Positions 25,312-36,331 of a stretch of DNA of 64,000 nt are shown piece after piece. A program made the translations under genes and the position numbers. Source of the DNA: an uncultured Prevotellaceae bacterium (GTDB lineage Bacteria; Bacteroidota; Bacteroidia; Bacteroidales; Bacteroidaceae); NCBI GenBank assembly GCA_902781315.1, contig CACZIT010000030.1, forward strand, positions 1-64,000. The letters are read 5' to 3'. The notes under the pieces are model-generated. The model was not told the origin of the DNA. It saw nothing but the letters and a program-made list of their open reading frames with translations, and did no database searches. Each line of letters begins with the position of its first letter. The first letter of the stretch is position 1.

Positions 25312-27261
25312 ATGCAAACCTTGTACAGCTACTGGCGAGCCGCTGCCTGGATGGCGGCGGCTGCCATCGTGTTTTCGGGCTGTGGCCGCCCTGGCGATGA
25401 CCGCCGGCACGTAACGGCCCTGATTGCGGCCTCCGAGCAGATGCTTGAGCAGGAGAACGTCGATTCGGCCTGGGCCCTGCTCGAGCATGCCTACGATGAG
25501 GCAAGCCGGCATCACGACGGCAGCGCTCTGGCCGAGACGTGTCTGGCTATGGCCCGCCACCACAACATGATGGACCGTCCCGACTCAGCTATCGCTTCGC
25601 TGAAGCGCGGACTCGCTGCCTATCCCGAAGCCCACGACTCCCTGCTTGCCCAGTACTATGGTGAGCTCTCGGCCACCTACAACATCAAGGGCGACATGCG
25701 CCAGTCGGTGGACTACGGTCTGCTGGCCTTACCGCTTATGCGGCAGTATGGCTCAGAGGAGGATGTAGCCATCACTTGTGGCAACATGGGCATCTCCTAT
25801 CGGCGACTCGGTCAGAACGACTCCGCCGCCATCCTCTATCAGCAAGGGCTCCAGGTGGCCATGCAGGCTGCCGATACCGAGAGCCAGGCTTACCTCTCAA
25901 ATAATCTCTCCGTGCTCTATGCCGACATGGGGCGCTACGACGAGAGCATCGCCTATGCCGATAAGGCCGCCGAGGCATCCCGTCAGGCCGGCGACGACGT
26001 CGAGCGACTCTCTGCCCAGGCCAACAAAGGCGTGGCACTGCTGCTCAACGGCCAGACCGACGACGCCGTGAGCCTCCTGAAGTTCACCGCCGCACAGGCC
26101 GACTCCACCGGCAGTACGCCGCTGAAGCTCAAGACGCTCAACTACCTACTGAAGGCGCTCATGGAGAAGCACCAGTGGGATGCTGCCACCGTCTATCTCC
26201 AGCAGGGCGAGGCGTTGGCTGCCCAGCTGCCGCAGGCGGGTACTGCTGCGGCAGGCATCCTCGAAGCGAAGATGATCGTGCTCACCGAGCAAGGCCGTTA
26301 TACCGAAGCTCTGCTCACCATCCAGCGGCTCGAACAGCTCATGCAGCAACAGCAGGTCATCCCCCGCCATAAGCTCCTGGCCTGCAAGGCGCGCTGCCTT
26401 GCAGCACTCGGCCGCTATCCTGAAGCCTACCAGCTGCAGCGGCAGTCGTCCGTGGAGAGCGACTCCGCGAAGAGCCGCGAGGCCAGCCGCAAGCTCGATG
26501 CCCTCACCACCAGCTATCGGGTCATGGAGAAGGAACTCGAGCTCAGCCGTCTCCGCGAGCAGCAAGCTGCCAGCCAGCAGAAGAATGCCGTTCTCCTTGC
26601 GCTGCTCGTGCTCGCCTTGCTGCTGCTGGCTCTGCTGCTGCTGTTCCTGCGCCAGCGCCGCCAGCAAGCCCAGATGCGCGAGACGCGCCGCTACGTCGAT
26701 GGCATGGAGCAGGAGCGCGCCCGCTTTGCCCGCGAACTGCACGACGGCGCCTGCAACGAGCTGCTGGCCATCGGCATGCAGCTCCGCCAACCGCAGCCCG
26801 ACGTGTCGCAGGTCGGCCAACAGGTATCCACGCTGCGCACACAGCTGCGCAACCTCTCCCACGAGCTCATGCCGCCGCAGTTCTCTGATGGCGTGCTCCT
26901 CCATGAGGCCCTGGGCCACTACCTCTCGCATCTGGAACTTCCCGGCCTGAGTTTCCAGGCCGAAGGCACGGGCTGGGAACAGCTGCCCGCCAACGTGGCC
27001 TATCAGTACTACCGTATCGCCCAGGAAGCCATCGGCAACATCATCGTGCATCAGGCTGAGCCGCAGGTGCAGGTGTCGGCCCGTTGTCAGCTGCCGCATC
27101 TGCAACTCCTCATCACCTCCCGGGGCAGCGCCCTTCCCGGCGACGGCACCGGCATCGGACTGCAGTCCCTGCGCGACCGCGCCAGCAGCATCGGTGCCCA
27201 GTTCTCCACCCACACCGATACCGATGTTTTCACGTTGCGCGTCGACTACGGCACGCCGTAG
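25312..27261 (+). CDS. TPR-containing membrane sensor histidine kinase (HisKA_3 type)
   Basis: The 649-residue protein starts with a lipoprotein-like signal (VFSGCGRPG) and about eight tetratricopeptide repeats (residues 40-400) in the periplasm. A membrane helix follows (near 427-447, very Leu-rich). The dimerisation/phosphoacceptor region FARELHDGACNELLAIG puts the phosphorylated His near 476. A degenerate HATPase domain contains IAQEAIGNIIVHQ and GIGLQSLRDRA. This is the NarX/DesK class that pairs with LuxR-type regulators, and one follows directly. A clear terminator separates the two genes. Confidence 0.9.
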   Translation: MQTLYSYWRAAAWMAAAAIVFSGCGRPGDDRRHVTALIAASEQMLEQENVDSAWALLEHAYDEASRHHDGSALAETCLAMARHHNMMDRPDSAIASLKRGLAAYPEAHDSLLAQYYGELSATYNIKGDMRQSVDYGLLALPLMRQYGSEEDVAITCGNMGISYRRLGQNDSAAILYQQGLQVAMQAADTESQAYLSNNLSVLYADMGRYDESIAYADKAAEASRQAGDDVERLSAQANKGVALLLNGQTDDAVSLLKFTAAQADSTGSTPLKLKTLNYLLKALMEKHQWDAATVYLQQGEALAAQLPQAGTAAAGILEAKMIVLTEQGRYTEALLTIQRLEQLMQQQQVIPRHKLLACKARCLAALGRYPEAYQLQRQSSVESDSAKSREASRKLDALTTSYRVMEKELELSRLREQQAASQQKNAVLLALLVLALLLLALLLLFLRQRRQQAQMRETRRYVDGMEQERARFARELHDGACNELLAIGMQLRQPQPDVSQVGQQVSTLRTQLRNLSHELMPPQFSDGVLLHEALGHYLSHLELPGLSFQAEGTGWEQLPANVAYQYYRIAQEAIGNIIVHQAEPQVQVSARCQLPHLQLLITSRGSALPGDGTGIGLQSLRDRASSIGAQFSTHTDTDVFTLRVDYGTP

Positions 27262-27286
27262 TTTTTCACCCCACAACCGCATTTTT

Positions 27287-27320
27287 ACGGCAAAGGCATA
27301 GGTTCCTTTGCCGTTTTTTT
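27287..27320 (+). terminator. Intrinsic terminator of the histidine kinase gene
   Basis: A 10-bp stem (ACGGCAAAGG at 27287-27296, inverted at 27305-27314) is followed by seven T. It lies 25 bp after the kinase stop. The response regulator must then use its own promoter, probably the TATCTTTG at 27323-27330. Confidence 0.88.
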
Positions 27321-27380
27321 GTTATCTTTGCCCAACAATCAGTTTAAAATAACTCAATTACATACCCCCCAAAACCAAGA

Positions 27381-28025
27381 ATGGACGCTACAGAAAAAGC
27401 CTCTCTCCTCATCATTGAAGACCATGAAATCGTGGCACTCGGACTGAAAACACTCATCGGTTCCCATCCCGCCCTGCATTCCATACAGTGTGTCAGCACC
27501 GCCAAGGAAGCCATTCAGCTCACCGTGCAACACCCCTACGACCTCTATGTCATCGATGTGGAGCTACCCGACATGAACGGCATCGAGCTCATCAAGAACC
27601 TGAAACTGCTCTCGCCCGACAGTGCCTTCATCTTCCACACCATCCACGACGAGCTCTGGACGCTGCGCCAGATGGTCAATAGTGGGGCCAACGGCATCGT
27701 CATGAAAAGCGACGACGTGCAGGAACTCGAGACCGCCATCACCCAAGTGCTGGAAGGCAACAACTACTTCAGCAGCCACTTCCGCGAGTGTTGCGAGGAA
27801 ATGGAACTCCACCAGACGCTCTCCGACCGCGAGATTGAAATCCTGCGCCTCATTGCCGAAGGCCTCGCCACGAAGGACATTGCCGAGCAACTGTTCGTGT
27901 CGGCCAACACCATCGAGTTCCATCGCAAGCGCATCATGCGCAAGCTGCGCGCCACCAACATGGCCCAGCTCGTGCGCGAGGGCATTGCCAAAGGATACAT
28001 CAAGGCAACAAACCAGAAACTATAA
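27381..28025 (+). CDS. NarL/LuxR family response regulator
   Basis: The 214-residue protein has a receiver domain (LLIIEDHEIVALGLKTLI, phosphoacceptor Asp in VIDVELPDMNG near residue 58, conserved Lys in VMKSDD). A C-terminal LuxR helix-turn-helix follows (LSDREIEILRLIAEGLATKD, then LFVSANTIEFHRKRIM). It is the cognate partner of the upstream HisKA_3 kinase. It starts a second transcription unit with the hypothetical secreted protein and C10 protease genes (gaps of 11 and 9 bp), which are likely co-expressed or targets. Confidence 0.93.
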   Translation: MDATEKASLLIIEDHEIVALGLKTLIGSHPALHSIQCVSTAKEAIQLTVQHPYDLYVIDVELPDMNGIELIKNLKLLSPDSAFIFHTIHDELWTLRQMVNSGANGIVMKSDDVQELETAITQVLEGNNYFSSHFRECCEEMELHQTLSDREIEILRLIAEGLATKDIAEQLFVSANTIEFHRKRIMRKLRATNMAQLVREGIAKGYIKATNQKL

Positions 28026-28036
28026 AACAGATCATT

Positions 28037-29095
28037 ATGAAAAGGCTTCTTATTTTTATCCTCATGCTCGGCGCTGTGCAGATACAGGCCGACGCCCAAC
28101 TGCTCAAGAAACTCGGTAAGGCCATCGACAAGGGCCTTGAAAAACTCGACAAGGCCGCCGACGCCCTCGAAAAGGTAGCTGGAGGCGTGCCCCAGCAGAC
28201 GCAGAACACCAGTACCAACAAAAACCGGCAGACTGCCGACGCCGGGAAGGTGATAGGGCAGCCTGTGAAGATAGGGCAGAGCACCTTGACGAAACTCGGC
28301 GACAATCCCGGTGTCGACATCAACTGGCAGGGACTTTATCGCATCTATGGCAACACCGTCGTCACGGCCTACTTCCAGCTCGTCAACAAGGGAGAGCTGA
28401 AGGCGGGCATCAGCTTCGACGGTTCCACCAAGAACTACGCCCTCGACAACCAGGGCCGTCAGTATTGGGATGAGGCTGCCATGGCTGGAAACAGGCGCAT
28501 AGGAGCCAATAGCATTGAGCCCGGAACGAAGTCCTTGTACACCTTCAACTATGTCGACGTGCCCGCCAGCGTCAAAGATATGCAGATGGTGCTGTTCGGC
28601 TTGATATCCTACATCGGCAATCAGGGGCAGTGGCATGAGTACGGCTTCCGCATCAACGACGCACCGATCAGAGTACTGCCCGCCGTCACCGCCAAGGGCA
28701 TCGTCGGCGAAGAGCAGGTGCTCGTAGGGCAAAGCATCGCCCAGTTGCCGAAGACCTTCCCCATGCTCTACGACCGCTACACCGTCAGCACGGAGGATGA
28801 TGAAGGCGACGTCATCACCATCGTCACCTTCACGCTGGAGGGGCAGGAGGTGATGAGCGCCGTCAGCTACGACCAGAAGACCATCGACAACATCAGCCTC
28901 ACCACTGCCAAGGTCTACTTCCGCGTAGGTCAGAGCTACTACACTTGCGGCACTCCGATGAACAAAATCAAATATACGTCGGGCGTACAGACCGACGAGA
29001 CCGACTACGGCACCATCGTCTCCTACCAAAACATGACCTTCGACGAAGACACCGATGGCAACATCTGCACCGTCCATATCCACAAAACCAATTGA
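28037..29095 (+). CDS. Secreted protein of unknown function
   Basis: The 352-residue protein has a signal peptide (MKRLLIFILMLGAVQIQADA) and an amphipathic Lys/Leu-rich helix (LLKKLGKAIDKGLEKLDKAA). A Gln/Asn/Thr-rich linker and a beta-rich body with many Asp and Tyr follow. I recognise no catalytic motif. The helix-linker start resembles that of the 48.8-kb gene in this window (LGKKAVKEMEKAANNLGDAIG). It lies between the response regulator and a C10 protease with very short gaps and may be a regulated envelope component. Confidence 0.7.
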   Translation: MKRLLIFILMLGAVQIQADAQLLKKLGKAIDKGLEKLDKAADALEKVAGGVPQQTQNTSTNKNRQTADAGKVIGQPVKIGQSTLTKLGDNPGVDINWQGLYRIYGNTVVTAYFQLVNKGELKAGISFDGSTKNYALDNQGRQYWDEAAMAGNRRIGANSIEPGTKSLYTFNYVDVPASVKDMQMVLFGLISYIGNQGQWHEYGFRINDAPIRVLPAVTAKGIVGEEQVLVGQSIAQLPKTFPMLYDRYTVSTEDDEGDVITIVTFTLEGQEVMSAVSYDQKTIDNISLTTAKVYFRVGQSYYTCGTPMNKIKYTSGVQTDETDYGTIVSYQNMTFDEDTDGNICTVHIHKTN

Positions 29096-29104
29096 CAGGA
29101 AACC

Positions 29105-31963
29105 ATGAACATGAAGAAATATCTCGCATCCATCCTTTTGCTTGCGGCATCGGCGGCAATGCCCCTGTGGGCGCAGCATCCCGGCATGGCTAAGCAGAAA
29201 GCCCAGCCCCTTCTGGAAAAACACTTTGGGCGCAGCGTCGACGTCTCGGAGCTCACGGAAGTCCGGCTTCCGCTGTCCGTTGCCGACTCACCGCTGAAGG
29301 CCTACAACATCGACGGCGGAGGCTTTGCCCTCGTTCACTATGGCGATGATGCCGATGGCGAACCTGTCCTCATCGGCTACTCCGACCGCGGCACTTTCTC
29401 TGAGGAAGCCATGCCCGACCCCCTGCGCCAGTGGATTCAGGACATCGCTGCCCAACCATCGGCTGCCGCTCAGGCTCCCTTCCATTATGACTACACCCCC
29501 GTGGCACCCTTGCTGCGCACCCAGTGGGGACAGCGTGAGCCCTTCAACGGCCAGTGCCCCACCTACAACGACGTGCCCACCCCGACAGGCTGCTCCGCCG
29601 TGTCGCTTGCACAGGTGCTATACTATTATCAGGCGGCCAACACCTCAGACGTCGTCGAGCAATATGTCAACAAAGCCACCGGCACCGAGATCACCGTCGA
29701 CTACTCCCGCGGTCAATACGATTGGGACAACATGCTGCCTGCTTACGACGAGGGGGCCTACACTGAGCAGCAGGCCGAGGCCGTAGCCCGGCTGATGTTC
29801 GAGGCCGGTGTGGCCTGCCACTGCCAGTACGGACAGTATGCCACGTCGGGCAGTGCGCCCTTTGTGGCCCTGCAGCACCATTACGACTTCGAGTGCAACT
29901 ACTACTATCGTCCCTTCGTCTCCACCGAGATGTGGATGAGTGTCATCCAGCAGAACCTTCTTGACGGACGTCCCGTCATCTATAGCGGCGGCAGCGGCGG
30001 CATAGGCTCGGTCAACGTCAGTGGCCACGGTTTCGTCGTCGATGGCATCGATGCCTCTGGCTTTTGCCATGTCAACTGGGGATGGGCAGGCCTCGATGAC
30101 GGCTACTACAACATAGCCTTCTGCAATCCGCCCTCGGCCGACCGCGGCTTCGTTTCGCAGCAAAGCATGATTGCCGACATCCGCCCGCGCACTGCCGGCG
30201 AGCACTACGAGCCGCGCCTCGTGCAGGCCGGCGCAGTGCTGGGCCAGTATTACTCTGCCGTCACCACCAACAGCTATGACAAGCACGACTATCAAGTCAA
30301 GAGTGGCCTCATTGCCGACGGCGCAACTGCCGACGAGGCCAACATACTGGCCTACACCGGAGGCAGCGATCTCACCAATCTGGCCTATCCCGGCATCCAA
30401 CTCAAGGGCAGCAACGGCGCTGTCGTGCGAGATGGCAGCTACACCTTTCCGCTCTCAGACGGCACCTACAAGTACTGCCTGCTCTATGCCGACAAGGGCG
30501 ATGATGCCTCGTTTACGATGGCCCGCTGGCCTGAGGAGTTCATGACCTCCGTCGAACTGAAGGATGGCAAGATTGTCGGCGACGACAACGGCAACGACTC
30601 CACTCTCCTGCACGCCCTCCAGCCCGTCAGCGATGCCTGCAACGGCAGCTATTTCTATGTCATGCTCGACATAGAGTCCTCCAAGCTCGTGCGTGGTAAC
30701 AAAATCTATGCCACCTCTCTGCCCCCCATTTCTTTTCAGAACGTAGAGACCGGTGTGAAGTATGCCAATGAAGTCAGCTTCTACGATCCCTGCTACTATC
30801 CCGGCGTCAGGTATCAGACCGTCTGCAGGCTGAAGCCCGTCAACCCCGACAACGGCTTCACCATGCCTGCCGGCACCTATCGCTTTCTCTTCGGCGAGCC
30901 CAATGTGCGCTGGGCCAATGCCACCGACCACGAGCACCTCCTCACCATCGCGCCGAAGCCCGACTACCCCTTGCTCGACGTCAACGTGGAATCCATGAAA
31001 GTGCTGCAGAGAAGTGTGTACTACGACTATGATACTCCCGTCTTCTTTCCATATAGAGCCTATAGTGCCAACAATGTCGGCGGAAAAGTTGTCGTGAACA
31101 TCTATGCCACGCGTGAAGGCGACGACGAGGAGACGTTCGTCTGCTCCATTCCCGATGTCGAGGTGAACGCCAACAGCGAGATCAATGCCAAGTACACCAT
31201 GCCCGTCAGACTCTATCCGCTCATGGGAGCTTACCAGTTCAACTACCGCTACCTCACTCCCGACGGCGAGCGCAGCCTCCTCAACCCAAATGCTCGGGGC
31301 GAGCGCATCTTCGTATGGCGTCAGACCGGCATCGGCGAGAACGACGTCATCCTTGAAGCCACCTCCCAACTTGCTCCACAGCAGTCGCCCCTTTCGGCTC
31401 CCTCCTCTGCCGCATCGTCTGCCCATAGCCTTTTCCCGGGGGCTGACGCGCATGCCTTACGGAACGACGAGGCCCCCTCAGCGACTGCCGGAGAGACGCT
31501 CTCCCTTTACATCCGCAACCGCGGCGGCAACACCTTCGCCGGCACCATCACCGCCACGTTCGTCAACACTGCTACGGGCCACTACCTGAAGGCTGAGTCC
31601 CCGGCCGTCAGAATCGGCTCCACTGAGGAGGTCGAGGTGATGTTCAACGTCTGCCTTCCCCAGGAGGGCACCTACGACGTCTATTTCGATGCCCTCGTCG
31701 AAGGCCGCACCACCGCCGTCGCCGTGCTGCGCGACGACCTGCAGCTGCGTGCCCACCAGACGCTCACCGTGGGCACCTCAGGCATCGAGGCCCTCCCTTC
31801 CCTTCAGGGAGGGGTTGGGGGTAGGCTTTCCCTGAAGGGTAGGGAGGGCGTCTACGACCTCACGGGACGGAAGCTATTGCCTGCACCTCCTCACTCCTGC
31901 ACCCCCACACTCCTGAAGAAGGGAGTCTATATCGTGGATGGCAAAAAGATAGTCGTCAACTAA
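29105..31963 (+). CDS. C10 family cysteine protease (streptopain/interpain type), secreted
   Basis: The 952-residue protein has a signal peptide, then a propeptide-like region (residues 25-135). The catalytic Cys is in PTPTGCSAVSLAQVLYYY (near 162) and the catalytic His in SGHGFVVDGIDASG (near 307), followed by CHVNWGWAGLDDGYY. This is the streptopain/SpeB and interpain A fold. The C-terminal 550 residues are beta-rich. The end carries VYDLTGRKLL and GVYIVDGKKIVVN, a likely sorting motif. A palindromic repeat unit has inserted about 20 residues (LPSLQGGVGGRLSLKGREG) just before that motif. Confidence 0.88.
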   Translation: MNMKKYLASILLLAASAAMPLWAQHPGMAKQKAQPLLEKHFGRSVDVSELTEVRLPLSVADSPLKAYNIDGGGFALVHYGDDADGEPVLIGYSDRGTFSEEAMPDPLRQWIQDIAAQPSAAAQAPFHYDYTPVAPLLRTQWGQREPFNGQCPTYNDVPTPTGCSAVSLAQVLYYYQAANTSDVVEQYVNKATGTEITVDYSRGQYDWDNMLPAYDEGAYTEQQAEAVARLMFEAGVACHCQYGQYATSGSAPFVALQHHYDFECNYYYRPFVSTEMWMSVIQQNLLDGRPVIYSGGSGGIGSVNVSGHGFVVDGIDASGFCHVNWGWAGLDDGYYNIAFCNPPSADRGFVSQQSMIADIRPRTAGEHYEPRLVQAGAVLGQYYSAVTTNSYDKHDYQVKSGLIADGATADEANILAYTGGSDLTNLAYPGIQLKGSNGAVVRDGSYTFPLSDGTYKYCLLYADKGDDASFTMARWPEEFMTSVELKDGKIVGDDNGNDSTLLHALQPVSDACNGSYFYVMLDIESSKLVRGNKIYATSLPPISFQNVETGVKYANEVSFYDPCYYPGVRYQTVCRLKPVNPDNGFTMPAGTYRFLFGEPNVRWANATDHEHLLTIAPKPDYPLLDVNVESMKVLQRSVYYDYDTPVFFPYRAYSANNVGGKVVVNIYATREGDDEETFVCSIPDVEVNANSEINAKYTMPVRLYPLMGAYQFNYRYLTPDGERSLLNPNARGERIFVWRQTGIGENDVILEATSQLAPQQSPLSAPSSAASSAHSLFPGADAHALRNDEAPSATAGETLSLYIRNRGGNTFAGTITATFVNTATGHYLKAESPAVRIGSTEEVEVMFNVCLPQEGTYDVYFDALVEGRTTAVAVLRDDLQLRAHQTLTVGTSGIEALPSLQGGVGGRLSLKGREGVYDLTGRKLLPAPPHSCTPTLLKKGVYIVDGKKIVVN
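31791..31850. mobile_element. Palindromic G-rich repeat unit inside the C10 protease gene
   Basis: The stem CCCTTCCCTTCAGGGAGGGG is followed by TTGGGGGTAGG and a partial inverted copy (CTTTCCCTGAAGGGTAGGGA). It stays in frame and separates the protease body from its C-terminal sorting motif. Confidence 0.7.
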
Positions 31964-32333
31964 TGAATCCCTATTGCGTACCTACGGCACGCCTTTCCCT
32001 GCCTGCCGCCGGGGAAGGTCCCCCATGTCCCGGCAGGCCCTCCCCTCCCTGCAGGGGAGGGGCCGGGGGTGGGGCTCCCCTTCAACGTCCGCAACGCCGC
32101 CTTCCACGCAGCTGTACTGATAGTTGAACATCGCTTTTGTCATAATAATTCATAATGGGCTTTCGGAGCCGAAAGCCTCATTTGATGGGCAATGGGCAAT
32201 CAATGCAATGTTAACGAACCATAAAGCGGACAAAAAGAATGTGAATAAAATATAGGATTGTTTAACAAAACGCCAAATGCTGTTAACGTATTTTTTGAAA
32301 AACATTACATTTCGCCGTCGCTATTGGTGACCG
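31964..32333. other. Intergenic region with a shared 25-bp repeat and one palindromic unit
   Basis: The first 25 bp after the stop (31965-31989, GAATCCCTATTGCGTACC and on) recur exactly at 36625-36649 after another gene. A palindromic G-rich unit lies at 32038-32077. The rest is AT-rich without a gene. Confidence 0.7.
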
Positions 32334-32440
32334 CGCAGCCCCTGTAGTTCTTCCCGAAGGAAGGCTGCGATTAAGCGAGAGAAGAACGATGCTCGCATCT
32401 GTTTTTCCGAGCGTGAGCAGACAACTCACGTTAAACTATT
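32334..32440 (+). promoter_or_regulatory. Candidate structured RNA element upstream of the GH/ricin gene
   Basis: Several stems can form: CGCAGCC (32334-32340) with GGCTGCG (32363-32369), enclosing CTTCC-CGAA-GGAAG (32350-32363). GTTCTTC (32347) can instead pair with GAAGAAC (32381), and TGCTC near 32390 with GAGCA near 32416. The first two are mutually exclusive. A -7 box TACCTTTG lies later (32484-32491), so the element is either a separate small RNA or lies upstream of the gene promoter. It matches no riboswitch class I know. Confidence 0.35.
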
Positions 32441-32524
32441 TTAATTTAGTCCTTCCTTTTCACAGGGACTTGGATTTTTTTAATACCTTTGTAACTCTAT
32501 AAACCCAAAAAAATCACATACCAT

Positions 32525-35500
32525 ATGAAATACTATAAATCTCTGGTCTTCATGATTCTCCTCCTGCTGTGTTGCAGGATGTCAGCTCAGCAGTTGTGCA
32601 GCAACATCGTGAAAGTGCCGTTCAGCGTCACTGATACTGGACAGCCGACACCCATCAAGTGGGGCATGGACACAGCCTGGGATGACGAGGGTAACGTGTT
32701 GCGTGGCATCAATTTCATCGGTGCCGACCGTCTCACCTACGGCCGGGTCTCCTTCCAGGTGATGGACCCTGTGAATGCTGATGGCACATTGTCTGCCCGG
32801 CAGCAGAAGTTTTTGCAGTCGCGATTGCAGCATATCGCACTGAGCAAGCCCACGGGCATTCTACTCAACAGCGACCCCGTAGACATTAACGTGGACATCT
32901 TCACCCACCACCCCGAACAGTGGTACAAGGTCATCAAGGCAACGGTGAAATATGTGCAAGACTACGGACTGAATGTGGTCTCTATCGCTCCCTTCAACGA
33001 GCCGGATGTGACGGCCAGCAATCAAGGAACGAAGGACGACTTCAAGGCTGTGGCCAAACTGCTGAAGGAAGATCCCGAGCTTGCCGGCATACGCATTTGC
33101 GCCGGCAACACCTGCAACAACGATGGCGCCATGGAATGGTATCAGCACATGAAGCCATACGTCGATGAAGGGAATACGCACCAGCTGGCCGGCGATTTCG
33201 ACCACTATGCCGATTTCTATACTACGGTGAAAGCCGACGGCAACGTGGCTACGAACGACGAGCTGCACAACGTGATGGAAGGCATCGTGGGCGCACAATA
33301 CGGTTTGGAGAATGGCATCTGGTGGGGAACGGTTGGACCTACACGAGGCGACTTCTGTCTGGCCACCAGCCCTGGCGGGATGCGCCTGGGCTATGGCGAG
33401 AATCGCGCTGCATGGACTGGGGCTGCTGTCTACAGGATGCCCGACGGCCGCATCAAGGCATTTGCAGGCGCCAGCGAGCGACAGGCCTCACCATGCACCT
33501 ATGAACTGGTAAGTACAGACAAAGCGGTGTATTTCGATGGCTATGGCCCCGCTTACACTTACCCCGTCTCCCTGCCCGGTGGCTACCGTTATGGCGACAA
33601 GCACCAGCAAAGTGCCGAGCGCAGCATACAGATATGCCAAGGTGAGGACGTTCCTCTCTGTCCGCTGACAGGCAGCAACTACATCATCGTCAACAAGAAA
33701 AGTCAGAAGGTGCTGACAATCCTATCAGGCTCCACAGCTAATTCGGCAACCGTAGGCCAGTACGAAGACAAGGACTATGCCTACCAGCAATGGACGCTGG
33801 AAGCCCTGAAGGACAATGGAGGCGACCTCACGGGCTTCTATATCCATAGCCTGCGCAATGCGAACATGAACCTCGAGACTGCGGGCTTTCAGGTGAAACC
33901 CGGTGCCACGGTGAGCGTCTATCCCGTGACAAAGGCAGAGAACCAGCGCTGGACCTTTGAGTATGCCAGCGACGGTTACTACAAGATTCGCAACTACCAG
34001 TCGGGACTCTATCTTGAGGTGGCTGGCGGAAGTTCGGGCAACAACGCCACCGTGCGCCTGTGCACCGAGGCTACCGACGACCACCAGCTGTGGAAACTCC
34101 TACCCATCGATGCGCCCTGCGAACGTGTGGCTCCCACCGTTCCGTCGGGACTGAAAGCCACGCCGGGCATAAGCACCATCGAACTCAGCTGGGAAGCCAA
34201 CACTCAGGACAAGGACTTCAATGGGTATATGGTGCTCCGTGGTGAAAAGAACGCAGCGGGAACAATTGAATACGACGTCATCGGACGACAGGTCATGGAT
34301 AATCGTTTCACCGACAGCGACTGCCGCCAGAACACCATCTACTACTATGCCCTGCAAAGCGTGGACTACTCCCAGAACCGCTCCGACAAATCGGAACCTG
34401 TGGAGGCGGCCCTGAGCGGACAGCGTGGACTGGTGGCGAAGTACGATGGCAGCTCGGCAAGCGATATTCGCATCCCGCCCGCTGCCCTATGTCTGGCACA
34501 AGCCACCATCGCTGCATGGGTGTATAACCCAGGCCGTTTGGCCGAGAACAGCCGCCTCTTTGACTTCGCTGCCAACGACACGCGCCAGGCCGTACTCTTC
34601 CTGAACCAAGGGGGAAACATCGTGCTGACGGTACAGGACGGCGAGCATGTGCAGACCATCAGCGGCGGAAAGCTGCCCGAAGGCTGGCATCATGTAGCCG
34701 TGACCATCGGCGAGGGCATGACAAAGGTCTATCTCGATGGTGAGCCGAGTGGAACTGGCGCGGCGCCATCTGTCGGGCTTGCTGACATCCGGCCCGTGTG
34801 CAACTACATCGGTCGTGGACAAGACGCGAGCGTACCACCGATGGATGGACGAATTGACGACCTGCGCATCTACAACTATGCGCTAAGTCCCGCAGAACTC
34901 CAGTCCGTGATGGGCGAGACCTCTTCACACGGCGATGAGAATGCATGGCCCGAGCCTGTACTGCCATCCAAGACTATAGCGGAAATCAGCTCTGCAGAAG
35001 TCCTCTACCTCTACAACGTGGATGCCGACGCCTTTGTCACTTACGGAATGAGCTGGAACACCCAATCGGTGGCACAGCGTCTGGCAAAAGGCGACCGCAG
35101 TCTGGACAACCGATTCCGAGTAAAAGTCACGAAATTGGCTGGAGGCAAAGTCAGACTCTCGATGGCGGACAAGGCCAACGCATACATCGGATGCCTCCCG
35201 GATGCCTGCAACGTTTGGAGCGACCGTTCGGCTGAGGAAGCCACATTCACGTGGCAAGAGACATCCACAGCCGCCGGAAGCACGTATGCCTTGATATCAA
35301 ATGCACAAAAGGACTATCTCGACGTGTCCTATGCCTATGGTGGTCCCCTGACCACGCGCCACGGACGTGGTTTCACGCGCTGGGCTTTTATCGCGCCGAA
35401 AGAGATTTCCTCCCAGTCATACGCCAAATACAAGGAACGACAGAAGCTGTTTGCCCTCCGCCAAGCCATTGCCGACTCAAGAAAAGAAGAGGCTTATGCT

Positions 35501-36331
35501 GCTAACATTCAGGCTGCGGCCCAAGTCTATCTGAATGCCGATGCAACGGTGGCAGAACTGCGTGCGGCCGCTCGCAAACTGGTTCTGGCCGTAGCGGAAG
35601 GTCTCACGAGCAGCATAGACGCATCCTGCCTGTTCGACAACGCTGACATGCTTGGAAATGCGACCACGACCGACTGGACAACTGCTTCAACCACCATTAA
35701 GGACGGAAACATCGAGATGTTCCACAAGCCCTTCACCCTCACACAAACGCAAACCGACCTGCCGCTGGGCATCTACGACATCGTGTTACACGCATTCTAT
35801 CGCAACGACAAAGCAGACAAAGCGCCTGTTGTGACTGCCGAGGCCACGAACACCGTGACGGGAACGGTGGTTGCGCGGCAGATGGTGGCAGACAACGAGG
35901 TGATGATGACAGCCGCCGAGACGACTGCCGGTGCGGCACAGACGCTAACCAGCGACCTGGCACAGACAGTACTGAAAGACGCGGTCGTGGACAATCACCA
36001 AATGACGCTGTCCGCAACAATCGCCAGCAGCACACAATGGGTCAATTTCCAAGGCTTCGAAATAAAATACCGACAGCCGTTTGTCACTGTGGAGATACCA
36101 CAGTCGGGCTACACCACCTTCTACTATAGCGACCAGAGCTTCCTGCTGCCCGAAGGCATGGAGGCCTACACAGTTGCCCGCAGGACAGGCCGTTGTACTT
36201 GGTGCTCAACCAGGGAGATATACCATGCTACCCACCATGAAGAAGAAAAGCCTCGACTCCAGAAACCAGCTCCGAGGCTCCGACGAGGACCAGCTGACCC
36301 ACGGCGGCACTTTCTACTACACTTTATGTGA
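32525..36331 (+). pseudogene. Multidomain secreted glycan-active protein (GH30-like, ricin, FN3, LamG), frameshifted near its end
   Basis: A signal peptide precedes a clan GH-A-like barrel with the NEP motif (VVSIAPFNEPD, Glu near 159). A ricin-type beta-trefoil follows (about 382-528, three QxW-like repeats), then FN3 (532-630) and a LamG/concanavalin jellyroll (636-795). Further helical and beta regions lead to a domain starting GYTTFYYSDQSFLLPEGMEA. After EAYTVA (near 36175) the frame is lost and 50 unrelated residues follow (RRTGRCTWCS...). The expected continuation LPAGQAVVLGAQPGRYTM is in the next frame and runs to 36623. The catalytic assignment is tentative. Loss of the C-terminal sorting motif would abolish surface delivery; a sequencing error is the alternative. 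Confidence 0.75.
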
